Part shown: positions 1-10,479 of the stretch, piece by piece | How the letters are laid out: each line of letters starts with the position of its first letter | Position numbering within the stretch: the first letter of the stretch is position 1 | Assembly (NCBI RefSeq): GCF_029962835.1 | Contig: NC_080574.1 | Coordinates: 21,860,001 to 21,924,000, forward strand | Direction: 5' to 3' | From: Magnolia sinica | Taxonomy: Eukaryota > Streptophyta > Magnoliopsida > Magnoliales > Magnoliaceae | DNA length: 64,000 bases | The notes under the pieces: generated by a model | Told to the model about the DNA's origin: nothing | The model's input: only the letters and a program-made list of their open reading frames with translations | The model's database searches: none | Made by a program: the position numbers and the translations under genes

Positions 1-940
1 AAACTTCCACATAGAAGAATCCATAGGATGACGCATGTACGAGTCATTTTTAGCCCCCTTTGAATGCCACAACATATTCTCTGCAATCCATGATATGCTA
101 TAAAGTCTTTTTAACCTTGGTGTTAATGGGAAGTATCTTAACACCTTCCATGGTACATGTGAGACTCTTGATCTTACAACACTATTCACTTTCCATCTGC
201 TTGCTTTACATGTAGGACAACTTTCCTTATTAGCATGCTCCTTCCAATACAGAATACAATCGTTACGACATGCATGTATCACCTCATAGTTCATACCCAA
301 CGAACTGATCAATCTCTTTGCATTATAGGTACTATCTGGCAAAGAAATCTTCTTGAGCAGTTGCAGCAAACTCATAAAGCTATTATCTGACCACTGATAT
401 CTAGCCTTCATGCTCATCAACTCAACTGTCACTGACAACTTTGTAATTACACGATGGATATAGGGGTTGTACCGCATCCTCCCTTAATTTATTGTACTGA
501 GTATCATTGTCTATGTCATCTTGAGGCTGACTACCATGTTCCTCATTGACCTCATTCATACATGCATCTAAGTCATCGGGTTGAACACGACCAAAAGTAT
601 CATTAACCAAATCAACCATTCTGGGCAATAGCTCTTCATTACAATCAGGGGCAGATGTACTAGGAGCATTGGCATTGACACCCATATTGGGAAGTTGTTC
701 TCCATGAAAAAACCAAGTTGTGTATGTCTGATCTATACCATTCATAATCAAATGCTCAGAAACTGTACTTAGTATTTTCTTCCTATGCACATTACGACAT
801 CTAGCACAAGGACAACTATACCAATCAACACCTCCCGAATTCCTTTTCGCAAAAATAATAAACGATTCAACGCCTTTAATGTACTCATCACTCAATATAT
901 CTTTCGTCATCCAATTCTTGCTCGGGGGCATCAAATCCAT
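1..940 (-). pseudogene. CACTA (En/Spm) TNP2-type transposase, N-terminal fragment
   Basis: Minus-strand coding starts at the Met at 940 (MDLMPPSKNWMTKDILSDEY), directly after an acceptor-like TATCAG, which suggests that an intron precedes it. Residues 1-80 look like the transposase-associated domain of CACTA elements: a Cys-rich SCPCARCRNVHRKK stretch, then WFFHGEQLP. The frame ends in a stop near 423-425. Below 420 the minus strand continues in another frame with typical TNP2 sequence (DCILYWKEHANKESCPTC, then SRWKV and VPWKVLRYFPL) up to the window edge. So there is at least one in-frame stop plus a frame change, and the catalytic part lies outside the window. The family encodes the transposase that cuts and pastes CACTA elements. 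The family call is firm; whether this copy is wholly dead cannot be judged from the part visible. Confidence 0.85.
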
Positions 941-1089
941 TTCTGATATCACGTGCATGTAGCATATAAAAAGTGAGATACAATAAAAAAGAGACTTTTC
1001 ATAAACTGTCAAAACATGTCACACATGAAAGTCACCAATCACAAAAAAATATAAATCTATATATATCCACAAATATATGCACATGATTA

Positions 1090-1212
1090 AGTGTAGGTTT
1101 TAGGTTTTAGGTTATAGGTTATAGGTTATAGCTTTAGGGACGAGGATAAGTTAAGGTTTAGGTTTAGGAAATCGGGTTCGGATTTGGGGTTGGGTTTAGG
1201 TTTGGGATCATG
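1090..1212. repeat. Degenerate telomere-like repeat block
   Basis: About 120 bp of head-to-tail variants of the plant telomere unit TTTAGGG: TTTTAGGT, TATAGGT, TTTAGGT, TTTAGGG, GGTTTAGG. All run in the same orientation on the plus strand. The block lies immediately before the CATC/CATA microsatellite. It is an interstitial telomere-like tract or a convergent simple repeat; no perfect run of TTTAGGG is present. Confidence 0.6.
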
Positions 1213-1580
1213 CATACATACATAAATGCATACAAACATACATGATGATACATCCATCCATCCATCCATGCATACATACATAAACACATGCATGATGACC
1301 CATCCATCCATGATCTAACAATCCATCCATCTATCCATGCATGCATACACACATACACACACAGGCGTGATGATCCATCCATCCAGTCTTCCATCCATGC
1401 ATGCATACATACATACATACATATACACACACATAAATCCATCCATGCATGTATGCATGCATACACACATGCATAATCTGTCCATCCATGCATGCATGCA
1501 TACGTTTCATCCATCCATGTGCACATGCATGCATATACACACATACATACATATGTTTTATCATAAAACCATACATGATG
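1205..1580. repeat. CATC / CATA / CATG tetranucleotide low-complexity block
   Basis: Nearly continuous CATCCATCCATC, CATACATACATA and CATGCATGCATG runs with short interruptions. The several overlapping Met/His/Cys-rich open frames here on both strands are by-products of the 4-bp period and are not genes. Confidence 0.85.
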
Positions 1581-2185
1581 CATCCATACAAAAAAAAAAA
1601 ATCAAATGAAATTATTTTTTTACAAACAGATTTTTTTAATATTATTATAAACAAAAACAAATTTTTTTCATAGTATTATAAACAACTGTAAATGATTTAC
1701 AGTTAACCCCAACAAAGAGTTTGAATTTCATTTGATAATACAATTGATAGCAAAGATGTAAATGATTTATAAAATGATCTGTAAAAATGTTTAGGATGCA
1801 ATAAATTGCAGTCCAACTAGTTGGACTTGAGACTTCTTAATTCTAAATATTTAAGATGCATTAGATACTTTAGTATCTTTGGTTTTTCTCAATCCTTCTG
1901 TCATCCTCTGTCTCTACAACTTGAAAGTATTTGGCCTATTCATCAGGTGTAACCTGCTGAGAACATGCATTGGAAAAAAAAAATGAAGAACGATGGTCTA
2001 CTACCAGGTGGGACCCACATGTATGAGAAAAATAGATGTGGTTATTCCTATTCGTCAGATTAATGGCCTTAAAACGAGCAGTTAAATAAAATGGCATTGG
2101 ATCACATTCAGTGGGAAAATGTTAGGCAGCTAGGATTGTCCTATCAGTTTGATTTTTTTCAACCATCAGATGTCATTGTCCCATG
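1581..2185. other. AT-rich spacer, no gene seen
   Basis: AT-rich sequence with poly-A and poly-T runs at 1588-1665. A 16-bp palindrome GTCCAACTAGTTGGAC at about 1812 matches the ends of the foldback family centred at 8.75 and 10.8 kb. No coding signal was found. Confidence 0.5.
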
Positions 2186-2189
2186 AGAT

Positions 2190-3110
2190 GGACAGTTTGC
2201 ACACTGTTGGAACCTTCCTAAGGTCTAACATGAAGTATAGATGGCAGAACATGTCACACATGTGTTCAATTCCAACTGTTTCCCATTGTTTCCCAAGTTT
2301 CCTGTGGTGGGTCCACTTGAGCACCGGATATGCTTCCATTTAGGCTCATGCCATAAAATGAGTTGAAAAATAGATGGCAGAGACCAGCAATCCTCATTTT
2401 ATCCAAAGCTCAGCTGGACCACACACAGGAAAGAGTGGGGATTATGACATCCACCGTTAAGACTTTCGTAGGGCCCACAACAATTTTTATTTATCACCCA
2501 ACTTGTTCATAAGCTGACACAGATAGGGAAAACACAAATATTAGCCTGATTCGAAACTTCTGCTGCCCTAAGAAGTTTTCAACAGTGAGTCTTCGATTCC
2601 CACTGTTTCCTGTGGTGGGCCCACTTGAGCACTGGATATGCCATTTAGGACCCGTTTGGCGGTCGGATTGGAAGGGATTGGAAGTCAAATCCGGGATTGG
2701 CCGGCGTGCCAAAGAGAGTCGGTGATCTGATCCCAATCCCGTGTATCTTAAGACAATCCGCTGAAAACACCATCATTACATTTAAATCCCATCAAATCCA
2801 CCCTAATCCTTCAAATTTGCCTGGGACGTGTTTGGTGTGAGGGATTAGAAGGGATGAGAAAGTTTAATACCGGGATTGGCCGGGCGCGCCAAACAGACTG
2901 GATATAGCAATCCAGGGATATATCAATCCCATGGATCTCCAAACAATCCACCGACAACACCATTATTACCTAGGAATCCATGCCATCCACCCTAATACCA
3001 TTCAATCCCTTCCAATCCACCCGGCCAAACGGGCCCTTAGGCTCATGCCATAAAATGAGTTGAAAAATAGATAGCCTGCATGGATAAGACACACACATCG
3101 CAGTGGCCCC
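2190..3110. repeat. GGGCCCACC-family repeat (B type) holding a nested MITE
   Basis: Shows the recurrent phrases of the family: GGACCACACACAGGAAA, a CCACTGTTTCCTGTGGTGGG block, CACTTGAGC, and GCTCATGCCATAAAATGAG. The 3' part occurs twice, at about 2290-2380 and at 2600-3075. The second occurrence is split by the 389-bp MITE at 2648-3036, while the first is uninterrupted and serves as an empty-site reference. Confidence 0.65.
2648..3036 (-). mobile_element. Tourist-like (PIF/Harbinger-type) dimeric MITE, copy 1
   Basis: Terminal inverted repeats GGACCCGTTTGGC and GCCAAACGGGCCC, flanked by a TTA duplication (2645-2647 and 3037-3039). The repeat at 2290-2380 gives the unoccupied sequence, so both borders are certain. 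Inside are two tandem half-units of about 190 bp. Each carries a GGGATTGGCCGG block followed by AATCC...CAACACCAT, and they join at GGGACGTGTTTGGTG, which is itself a degenerate terminal repeat. No coding capacity. Strand is assigned only relative to copy 2. Confidence 0.8.
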
Positions 3111-3214
3111 ATAGAGTTTACTCGGATGCTTGAGTTGCAAAGTATGCAATCCACCTTCTCCTGCAGAGACATTTCATCAAACACATGTTGTGCATGCCTT
3201 AAACATTAACAACA

Positions 3215-3281
3215 AATGAGTACTTGGCCAGGGAAGCAAGGGCTGCTGGCCGCACGAGATCCGGAGATGATGCCAGTGAGG

Positions 3282-3319
<38 letters not shown>

Positions 3320-3550
3320 CGGGGACCCGGGACCGGGACGGAGAGAGAGAGAGTGGCGGTTTTGATCAGACGATCGCGAGACGATAAGAAGAGACCGGGG
3401 CGAGAGAGAGAGAGGGCCGGCGAGAGAGAGAGGCCGTCCGGCGAGAGAGAGAGGGGGGAGCGAGAGAAACAGAGAGAGAGAGAGGGCGGGATGGGTGGGG
3501 TATTGAAAGGGGGAGGGAGTTGGGCGCGCGACTCGGCGCGCCCAAATTGG
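3215..3550. repeat. GC-rich block with GA microsatellites
   Basis: A GC-rich island unlike its AT-rich surroundings, with GAGAGA tracts at about 3286-3315 and 3470-3482 and repeated GGCGAGAGAGAGAG units. It gives Arg/Glu-rich and Ser/Leu/Pro-rich open frames on opposite strands, which a 2-bp purine repeat produces automatically. It could be an old promoter or CpG-rich remnant; no gene follows it. Confidence 0.55.
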
Positions 3551-3554
3551 GGAT

Positions 3555-4015
3555 GGGACGGTGGGGTGGTCGATGCTTTGTGGGCCCCACCATGATGTAA
3601 ATGTTTCATCCATTCGGTTCATCCATTTTTATAGATCATTTTAGTGCTTGATGCAAAAATGATAGGGATGTAAATCCTAGGTGGGCCACACCACGACAAA
3701 ATTAATGAATGGATATTCACAATTAAAATCCTCCAAGGCCCATTGTCTTGTTTATTTGACATCCAATCTGTTTAGTTGGTCATAAAGACCCGGATGAAGG
3801 GAAAAAAATATTAACTTGATCCAAAAGCGTTATGGCCCCCAAAACATTTTTAATGGTCAAAATTCATTCAACACTATTTCTGTAATGTGGTCCACTTGAG
3901 ATTGAGATATAAGTCATTTTTTTTCATCTCATAAAATGATATATATAACAAATAGATGGACGGCATGGATGAAAATACATACATGCAAGTAGCCAGTGTC
4001 GGGTGGAGTAGCCAA
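3555..4015. repeat. Type A long-TIR element
   Basis: Starts at the GGTCGATGCTTTGTGGGCCCC phrase and ends at GGGTGGAGTAGCCAATCTGG, with the reverse-complementary CATCCATTTTTATAGATCA near the left and ATAGATGGACGGCATGGATG near the right. It has the same ends as the elements at 29354-29838 and 50300-50845. No open frame. Non-autonomous and unclassified. Confidence 0.65.
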
Positions 4016-4184
4016 TCTGGTCCCCACCATAGCAAATACATGTGATTTAATCTCCATGTTTCCTACCGTATGGTCCACTTTAACCTTTAATCTAGATGAT
4101 TTTTGGTTTCATGCCCTATAATAATATTTTAAAATATATAGACGGCTTAGATAAGACATTTTTAGGCCCTATAGGGCCCTCATA

Positions 4185-5030
4185 CCCTAAGCATCCTGTG
4201 GGGCCCACTATGATTTATTCAATTTATCCACTCCATCCATCCATTTTAACATATAATTTTATTACGTAAGGTCAAAATTGAAGCCTATAAAAATTTGAAG
4301 TGGACCACATCATAGGAAACAGTATAAATTGGACGTCTACCATTGAAATTTTTTGGGAGGCCACTGAAGTTTTAGATCAAGTTGATATTTTAGTTTTCCC
4401 TTCATCTATGTATTTGTGATCTATTGAACAGGTTGGATGACAAATCAAAATCACTGTCGGCCATAGGAAGATTTCAACGGTGGAAATCATTATTCCCACT
4501 GTTTATGTGGTATGGTCCACTTGAGCTTTAGATATACTTTGATTGTGGACTCAACCACTAAGGGCCTGTTTGGATGGGTGGATTGGAAGGGATTGAATGG
4601 TTTTAGGGTGGATGGCATGGATTTCAAGGTAACGATGGCGTTGTCAATGGATTGTCTTAAGATCCATGGAATTACTATATTCCCCCGGATTGCTATATAT
4701 TAAGTCTGTTTGGCACACTCGCCCAATCCCAAGATTAAACCTTCCCATCCCTTCCAATCCCTCGAACCAAACATGTCCCAGGCAAATTTGACCGGATTAG
4801 GGTGGATTGGATGGGATTTAAAGGTAATGATGGTGTTGTCAGTAGATTGTCTTAAGATCCATGGGATTGTATATCCCAGGATCAGATCACCCAGTTTGTT
4901 TGGCATGCTCGGCCAATCTATAGGGATTTAACTTCCAATCCCTTCCAATCTACTTGTCCAAACGGGCCCTAAAATGATCTGGAAAAATGGATTGACGATG
5001 TGGATATCATAAACCGTGACTTTGGGCCAC
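4185..5030. repeat. GGGCCCACC-family repeat (B type) holding a nested MITE
   Basis: Runs from GTGGGGCCCACTATGATTT through AAGTGGACCACATCATAGGAA and GGTATGGTCCACTTGAGCTTT to AAAATGATCTGGAAAAATGG, in the usual family order. It is interrupted by the 408-bp MITE at 4562-4969. Small B-type remnants also lie at 4020-4180. Confidence 0.65.
4562..4969 (+). mobile_element. Tourist-like dimeric MITE, copy 2
   Basis: Terminal repeats GGGCCTGTTTGGATGGGTGG and the reverse at TGTCCAAACGGGCCC, with a TAA target duplication (4559-4561 and 4970-4972). Like copy 1 it is a head-to-tail dimer. The block GATGGCGTTGTCAATGGATTGTCTTAAGATCCATGG recurs as a close variant about 215 bp later (given here as positions 4633-4668 and 4828-4864), and a degenerate terminal repeat CCAAACATGTCCC lies between the halves. 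It is in the opposite orientation to copy 1 and inserted into the same B-type repeat family. Confidence 0.8.
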
Positions 5031-5039
5031 AAGCTTAAA

Positions 5040-5570
5040 AATAAAGTCAATCCATGACTTGGATGGGCCACACCCACATATTATAGTTGAGAGGGTTACC
5101 CTCCCATTAAAACATTCACAATCATTTATTGGGCCCACCTAGTTGTGGTTCATAGATCCAGCCTATTCACTATAGTTGAGAGGAGTCAACCCAAGTTTCA
5201 CAAACATCGAAAACTCATGTGGGCCCCACCAATTGAATACTTTTATATGTTTTAGTGATGTCTTCACATAGTTTTAGATGCTATGGCTCACCTGAGTTTT
5301 GTATACGACTGATTTTTGGACTTAAATGGGACACATCAAATGCATGGTGTTGATGTTCTACATACATCGTGGTGGGGCGCACACAAATTAACCTCATGGG
5401 AAGTTCCCAAGAGGTGACCTTATAGTACCATTTCACTATTTAGATAACTCCTTCATGGGTGTTACTCTAACCGTGTATGGCCCACCTTGATATATTTTAT
5501 GTATATCGACATCGTCCATATATTTTTCCATCATATATTTAGGATGTGATTTCGAATCATAAGAACTCAA
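5040..5570. repeat. Degenerate GGGCCCACC-family fragments
   Basis: Scattered family phrases (GTGGGCCCCACCAATTGAAT, ACATACATCGTGGTGGGGCG, GTGTATGGCCCACCTTGATAT) without clear element borders. No gene. Confidence 0.45.
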
Positions 5571-6640
5571 TAATCTCAGGTGGGTCATGAAATCACTCTT
5601 ATGATAATTTTTTCACCTTTGGATTTTGCTGTTTTGATGAGGCTGTATGTTGAATTTTAGGTGTTGTAGGGTTTGATTTTGTTTTCTTGTTAAAGATTGT
5701 TTGATTCTACTAGTGGTGTTTGGAAACTAACCTCTGATATTAATTTAATTCCATATGGGAAAAATTCTGTTTGTGTCATTGTCTTGTGTTTCTGCAAGTT
5801 CTAGGATTTTTAGTGAGACTTATGTATTGTGCTTTACTGTTTTGGAGTCCTTGGAGCTAATATGTAGGGGCCGATTGTGGATGGGTGGAGAGCAGGGAAT
5901 GCCTTTCATGGAACAATCTCTGCCACCTGATTGGTGGACTTAGTACGATTAGATGGATGTCGGTCGTCTTTTTTTTTTTTTTTGAGATTCCATTTGACTT
6001 AAACTATATTCCAGTTCCTTTAATTAACAAGCAGCTTAAACTATATCTAAGCTGTGCAAGTTTACATCTCGTTGCTTTTGAGATGAGTTAGTAGCCGAAA
6101 AATGATAACATGAGAATGACCCATATTAATGTATGCATTTGGTACCAATTCTTAATATTGGCAACACCTGGCATACCTGTACCTCTCCAAAGGTCACACT
6201 GATTGGATGATCTTAACTGTCTGAAATTGCCGTTGGATTAATTTGGACCATTTTCTTTTTGCCTATCTTGATGAATAATATTGACTTGTATTATTCTTTT
6301 TAAACATCTATATGCTTCAATCTCCTTTGGTCTACACTCCTATTGTGTTGAAGGGCACATCTATTCTGTTGGGTCGAACACTTATTTTAATACCACAATG
6401 ATTGGATAATCTCAACCATCTGATATTACCGTTGAATTTAGACCATTTTCTTTTTTACCAAGGTATTGAGGAACTTTGATTCGCACTTCTGTTTCTTAAA
6501 CATGTATATATTTTTTTTAAACCTCGAGTTAACACTCTTCTTTTTCTTCTTTTTCTTTTTTCTTTTCACGTTTACATGTTTTTAATCCCACCTTGTGTAT
6601 TGTAGGCCACATCCATTCAATTTGGTATTTCCTTCTTTTT
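5571..6640. other. AT-rich spacer with a degenerate internal duplication
   Basis: No coding signal. A motif of about 90 bp (TTGGATGATCTTAACTGTCTG followed by TTGGACCATTTTC) at 6200-6260 recurs in altered form at 6400-6460 (TTGGATAATCTCAACCATCTG, then TTTAGACCATTTTC). A 17-bp poly-T at about 5970 may mark an old retroposon end. Confidence 0.4.
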
Positions 6641-6650
6641 TTCAATTTTT

Positions 6651-6817
6651 TTGTCAAAATACAAAATCTAGTTTTCTTTTTAAAATATATATATTTTTAC
6701 ATTTTTTAATTTTTCATAATTTTGTTTAATTTATTTTTTTTTCAAAATATCAATTTTTAATCTCTTTTGTTATAAAACTTATTAATTTTTTTGTCAAAAT
6801 ACAAAATCTAGTTTTCT

Positions 6818-6892
<75 letters not shown>

Positions 6893-7019
6893 CATTTTGT
6901 CAATTTTTTCACATTTTCATTTACTTTTTTATATTTTCTTTTTTAACATATCATTTTTTTATCGAAATCTTGTTATATAACTTTTTAATATTTCTTTTCA
7001 AAATACAAAATCTAATTTT

Positions 7020-7104
<85 letters not shown>

Positions 7105-7500
7105 CAATTTGTCAATTTTTTCACAATTTTGTTTAATTTTTAAAATTTTCTTTTTCAAAATATCATTTTTAACTATAACTTTTGTTATATAACTTTTTAA
7201 TTTTTCTTATCAAAATACAAAATCTACTTTTCTTTTTTTAAAATATATATTTTTTTACAATTTGTCAATTTTTTCACAATTTTGTTTAATTTTTTAAATT
7301 TTCTTTTTCAAAATATCATTTTTTAAATATCACTTTTGTTATACAACTTTTTAATTTTTCTTTTCAAAATACAAAATCTAGTTTTCTTTTTTAAAATATA
7401 TATTTTTTGCAATTTGACAATTTTTTTTACAATTTTGTTTAATTTTTAAAATTTTCTTTTTCAAAATATCATTTTCTTATCAATTTTTTTTTTTCAAAAT
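6651..7500. repeat. AT-rich minisatellite with TA expansions, five units
   Basis: A unit of about 140-150 bp beginning CAAAATACAAAATCTA repeats at about 6654, 6796, 6999, 7211 and 7366. Each unit continues with a TTTTCTTTTTT tract, ATATATA, then CAATTTGTCAATTTTTTCAC and TTCAAAATATCATTTTT. In units 2 and 3 the ATATATA has grown into pure TA tracts of about 60 and 80 bp (6826-6888, 7023-7100), which explains the longer spacing there. Confidence 0.7.
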
Positions 7501-7679
7501 TATCAACATTATTAAAAGTTCTTAATTTTTATTTCAAAATCTAGATTTTTATAAAATTACATTTTTTTTCAAAATCTAAATTTTTTTCTTAAACTTTGTT
7601 AGTTATTTTTCTGAGTTTTTAAACTTTTTTTTTTTCGTAATTCATAAATTTTTTATGGGTAAAGGTTTATTGGAGCATT

Positions 7680-8285
7680 AGAGACGGTTTAGGACCGTCT
7701 CTATTAGACACTGGCAGTGGGTAATGTGACTGGGTGAGAAGGACGGCCATCGGCCGTCTATAATTGAGACAGTCAATGACAGTCTCTGATTACCCATACG
7801 AGACGGTTAATGACCGTCCCTAATAGAGACGGTCCTTGACAGTCTCAAACAGAGACAGCTAAAAACCGTCCATAATACAGTCTACAGTGGCAGTCCCATA
7901 CACCAGGAAAAGACGGCCAACGACCGTCTCTAATTGAGACAGTCCTCGACAGTCTCAAACCACCAGTAAGAGACGGCCAATGACCGTCTCTAATAGGGAC
8001 GGTCTTTGACCGTCTCAAATTTTGGCATATAAGACGGTCAGCGACCGTCTCTTATTCCAGACGGTCAATAGCCGTCTTTTATCTGCAGTTAACGACGGTT
8101 TTTGGCCGTCTTAAATTATTTGCGGACGTTTAAATTTTTAATACAATCATAAGGACGGTCAAGGGCCGTCTAAAAATTTAGAGACGGTTTACGGCCGTCT
8201 CTAAAGCGTCTTTAAACCAAGCAATTTTAGAGACGGTCCAAAACCGTCTCTAAATCAGTCATTTTTTCTCATTTTTCACGTAGTG
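7680..8285 (-). mobile_element. CACTA transposon terminus with an array of 16 hairpins
   Basis: Read on the minus strand from 8285, the end is CACTACGTGAAAAATGAG, a classic CACTA terminus. The neighbouring 570 bp (7680-8251) consist of 16 short inverted repeats of about 22 bp of the form GAGACGGT...ACCGTCTC, each with a 2-5 bp loop. This is the subterminal repeat region in which the family's accessory protein binds. The three bases outside, GGT, fit a 3-bp duplication, because the related sequence at 8631 reads AATGGTTGGAGTGG across the junction. The orientation agrees with the minus-strand transposase at 1-940, so both may belong to one large element with later insertions inside it. Confidence 0.8.
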
Positions 8286-8725
8286 GGTTGGAATAGATTT
8301 CACTTACTCATAATCATGAGCCCTATAAAAATCAAATTAAAGGTAGATGTCTCTCCCTCTACTGTTCTATTGGTGCATCCTACATAAATTATTAATTTGA
8401 GTGTGACCTTTTGTGCTGTTAATGTAAAATCCACCTTGACCATCACGTGTGTCACATCGTGTTAGGCTTATGGACAGAAAATAAACCCCATTGGTGGTTC
8501 AAATGGAACACACAATTGAAAACATCATGCTAAAAAAGCTCACCCTCCAAAATGATTGTTTAATAAGGCTCACTTGAATTACGTATGGATATTATTTTTA
8601 AGTCCCGCACCTAGCCTTTAATTTGACATCTAATGGTTGGAGTGGATTTCACGTGCTCATAATTATAGTCCTATAAAAATCAAAGGTGGATGTCTCTCCC
8701 TCAAATATTCCATTGGTGTAGTCCA
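8286..8725. repeat. Tandem-like pair of B/D-type repeat segments
   Basis: The segment 8286-8395 (GTTGGAATAGATTTCACTTA, then ATGTCTCTCCCTCTACT) recurs at 8632-8720 (GTTGGAGTGGATTTCACGTG, then ATGTCTCTCCCTCAAAT). A related copy is at 15040-15120. No gene. Confidence 0.5.
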
Positions 8726-8820
8726 ACTAGTTGTGTGTGAGCATTTCTCATATATATATATATATATGAGAAATGCTCACACACTAGTTGAACCATTCAA
8801 AACGGTCCAACTAGTTATGG
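8720..8820. repeat. Palindrome around a TA microsatellite
   Basis: Arms GTCCAACTAGTTGTGTGTG then AGCATTTCTCATATA, and their reverse complement TATGAGAAATGCTCACACAC, meet in a TA tract and give a near-perfect hairpin of about 60 bp (8727-8787). The right side continues to about 9010 with sequence homologous to the right arm of the foldback element centred at 10.8 kb; the left side does not. Confidence 0.7.
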
Positions 8821-9169
8821 ATTGAATATAAAAAATACTTCTCTTTATTCATGTGGACATGACATCTGGTATTACATAAGTATGATGAGTATATGTGTCA
8901 TAGATAAAGTCTGTTCATCAAATAGAGTTCATCAATTAAATTTTATGTTTAAAAAATTAATAAATGAATCTCATCATTAGAGCCACACATGCTAGTTGAA
9001 CTTGGACAGATAAAATGAATTTCTTACGCGTATAATTCATTGTATAAATACATTGCACGTGCATGACATCTCCAGTTATCTCGTTTTCTTTGAAAACAAA
9101 ACTCCTCCAGCGCTTCATTTAATAACTTCTCTCCTTATTTAATAATCTATTTCCCTATCATATTTGAAA

Positions 9170-10135
9170 CTGGGGAATTGCTTCCGATAGTTAGGTGGGC
9201 CTTCTGTGATGTTTGTGATAAATCTTAGCTGTTTATTAATGTTTGTAAGATAAGCTAAGACATGGGTCAAAAAATGAGTTAGCTTCAAAACTCAAATGAG
9301 TCACACAAGTAAAGCTAAGGATTAAACATTTACGGTGAAACATTCATGAGGCAACAGAAGCTCTTGATTAGGTTAACATTTTTATAATTTCAATTCATCC
9401 TAAGTAGGAAGGACCTCAGGAACGGCATAGATGGTATATAAACACACGACCGACTAGCACCAACCGGTACCGATACCGGAAAGCCAAATGAAAACTTCGT
9501 TAGAAGGTCTCAACTATAGGAGACTGGACTAGAAGATAAGGTCAAACTAGTCACAACGCCAAACTTTTCATGTGTATATAAAATCAAAACCGTTTAATAG
9601 ATTTTACAACATAAGATCCACCTTTTAAAAGCGTAATATTCATCATTGATGAGTCAGAATTTTTTTCTATTTATCACTGCTTGAATGTTATTTTAAAGGG
9701 TGTGGGTTATTTGATGTATAGATATTAATGATTATTTAAAAAGACGATCCAAATTATGGGTCCAAATTTATGAAAGGGCTGGATTTGATATAAACATCAT
9801 ACTTTATAAGTTATCATATGATGGGCGTAACGTTTAGTCCAACAAGTCGAACTTTAAAGCTCCCTGTAATGTAACCACACATGTGGAACACCTTGAGAAA
9901 CGGAAGTACAGGTGGTACTGATGATATATATGCCATCCACCATGATGTATATATGTCATCCATATAATTTATGAGGTCATTCCTACTGGGATGAACTGAA
10001 ATTATAAAAACATTAGCATGATCCATGACTTATGTAACCGTTTGAATGTTTCAACGGTGGAAGTTCAATCCTTACCTTTTCCTTTCGTGTGGCCCAATGG
10101 AAGCTTGGATCTATATCATTGTTGGTGCATTTAGT
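9170..10135. repeat. Degenerate GGGCCCACC-family fragments; no gene
   Basis: Fragments at 9180-9450 (GTTAGGTGGGCC, GATGTTTGTGATAAAT, ...GAAACATTCATGAGGC) and 9935-10130 (CCACCATGATGTATATATG ... TTTCAACGGTGGAAGTTCAATC). The intervening 9460-9930 is AT-rich and featureless. Confidence 0.45.
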
Positions 10136-10479
10136 AACATGATCTAGCAAAACTGATCAGCAGGATAGATTTATCACAAACACCGTGTTGGCCCTAGCTA
10201 GCTTTCAGTTGCAGCCGAAGCTATGGGTTTCCGTTTCCATAACATATAGAGAGAGCCTCGGTAAAGGAGACAGGGATTGAATGAAAAGAGAGAGAGGATA
10301 ATGAGGAAACTTATTTTGAAATAAAATGAAACATTTAGAAAAGTTGAACTCATGTGATTTATCCCAGCAATGTAACACATGTGTAACAAATTCAGTTCAT
10401 TAGACGGTTATAGCCCCTTATGAACATGTGAAGATATAAAATCATTATTTTTATGTAATTAATAGTATAATCTTAATCT

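Noticed and set aside
1090-1212. True chromosome end or subtelomere
   Set aside because: The repeats are degenerate, short, and followed by normal genes and transposons on the same side.
1126-1673. Several overlapping Met/Cys/His-rich frames
   Set aside because: Products of CATC/CATA tetranucleotide repeats, open in many frames at once.
3224-3595. 123-residue Arg/Glu-rich open frame and long Ser/Leu/Pro frames on the other strand
   Set aside because: Generated by GA/TC dinucleotide repeats; no domain, no splice context and overlapping frames on both strands.
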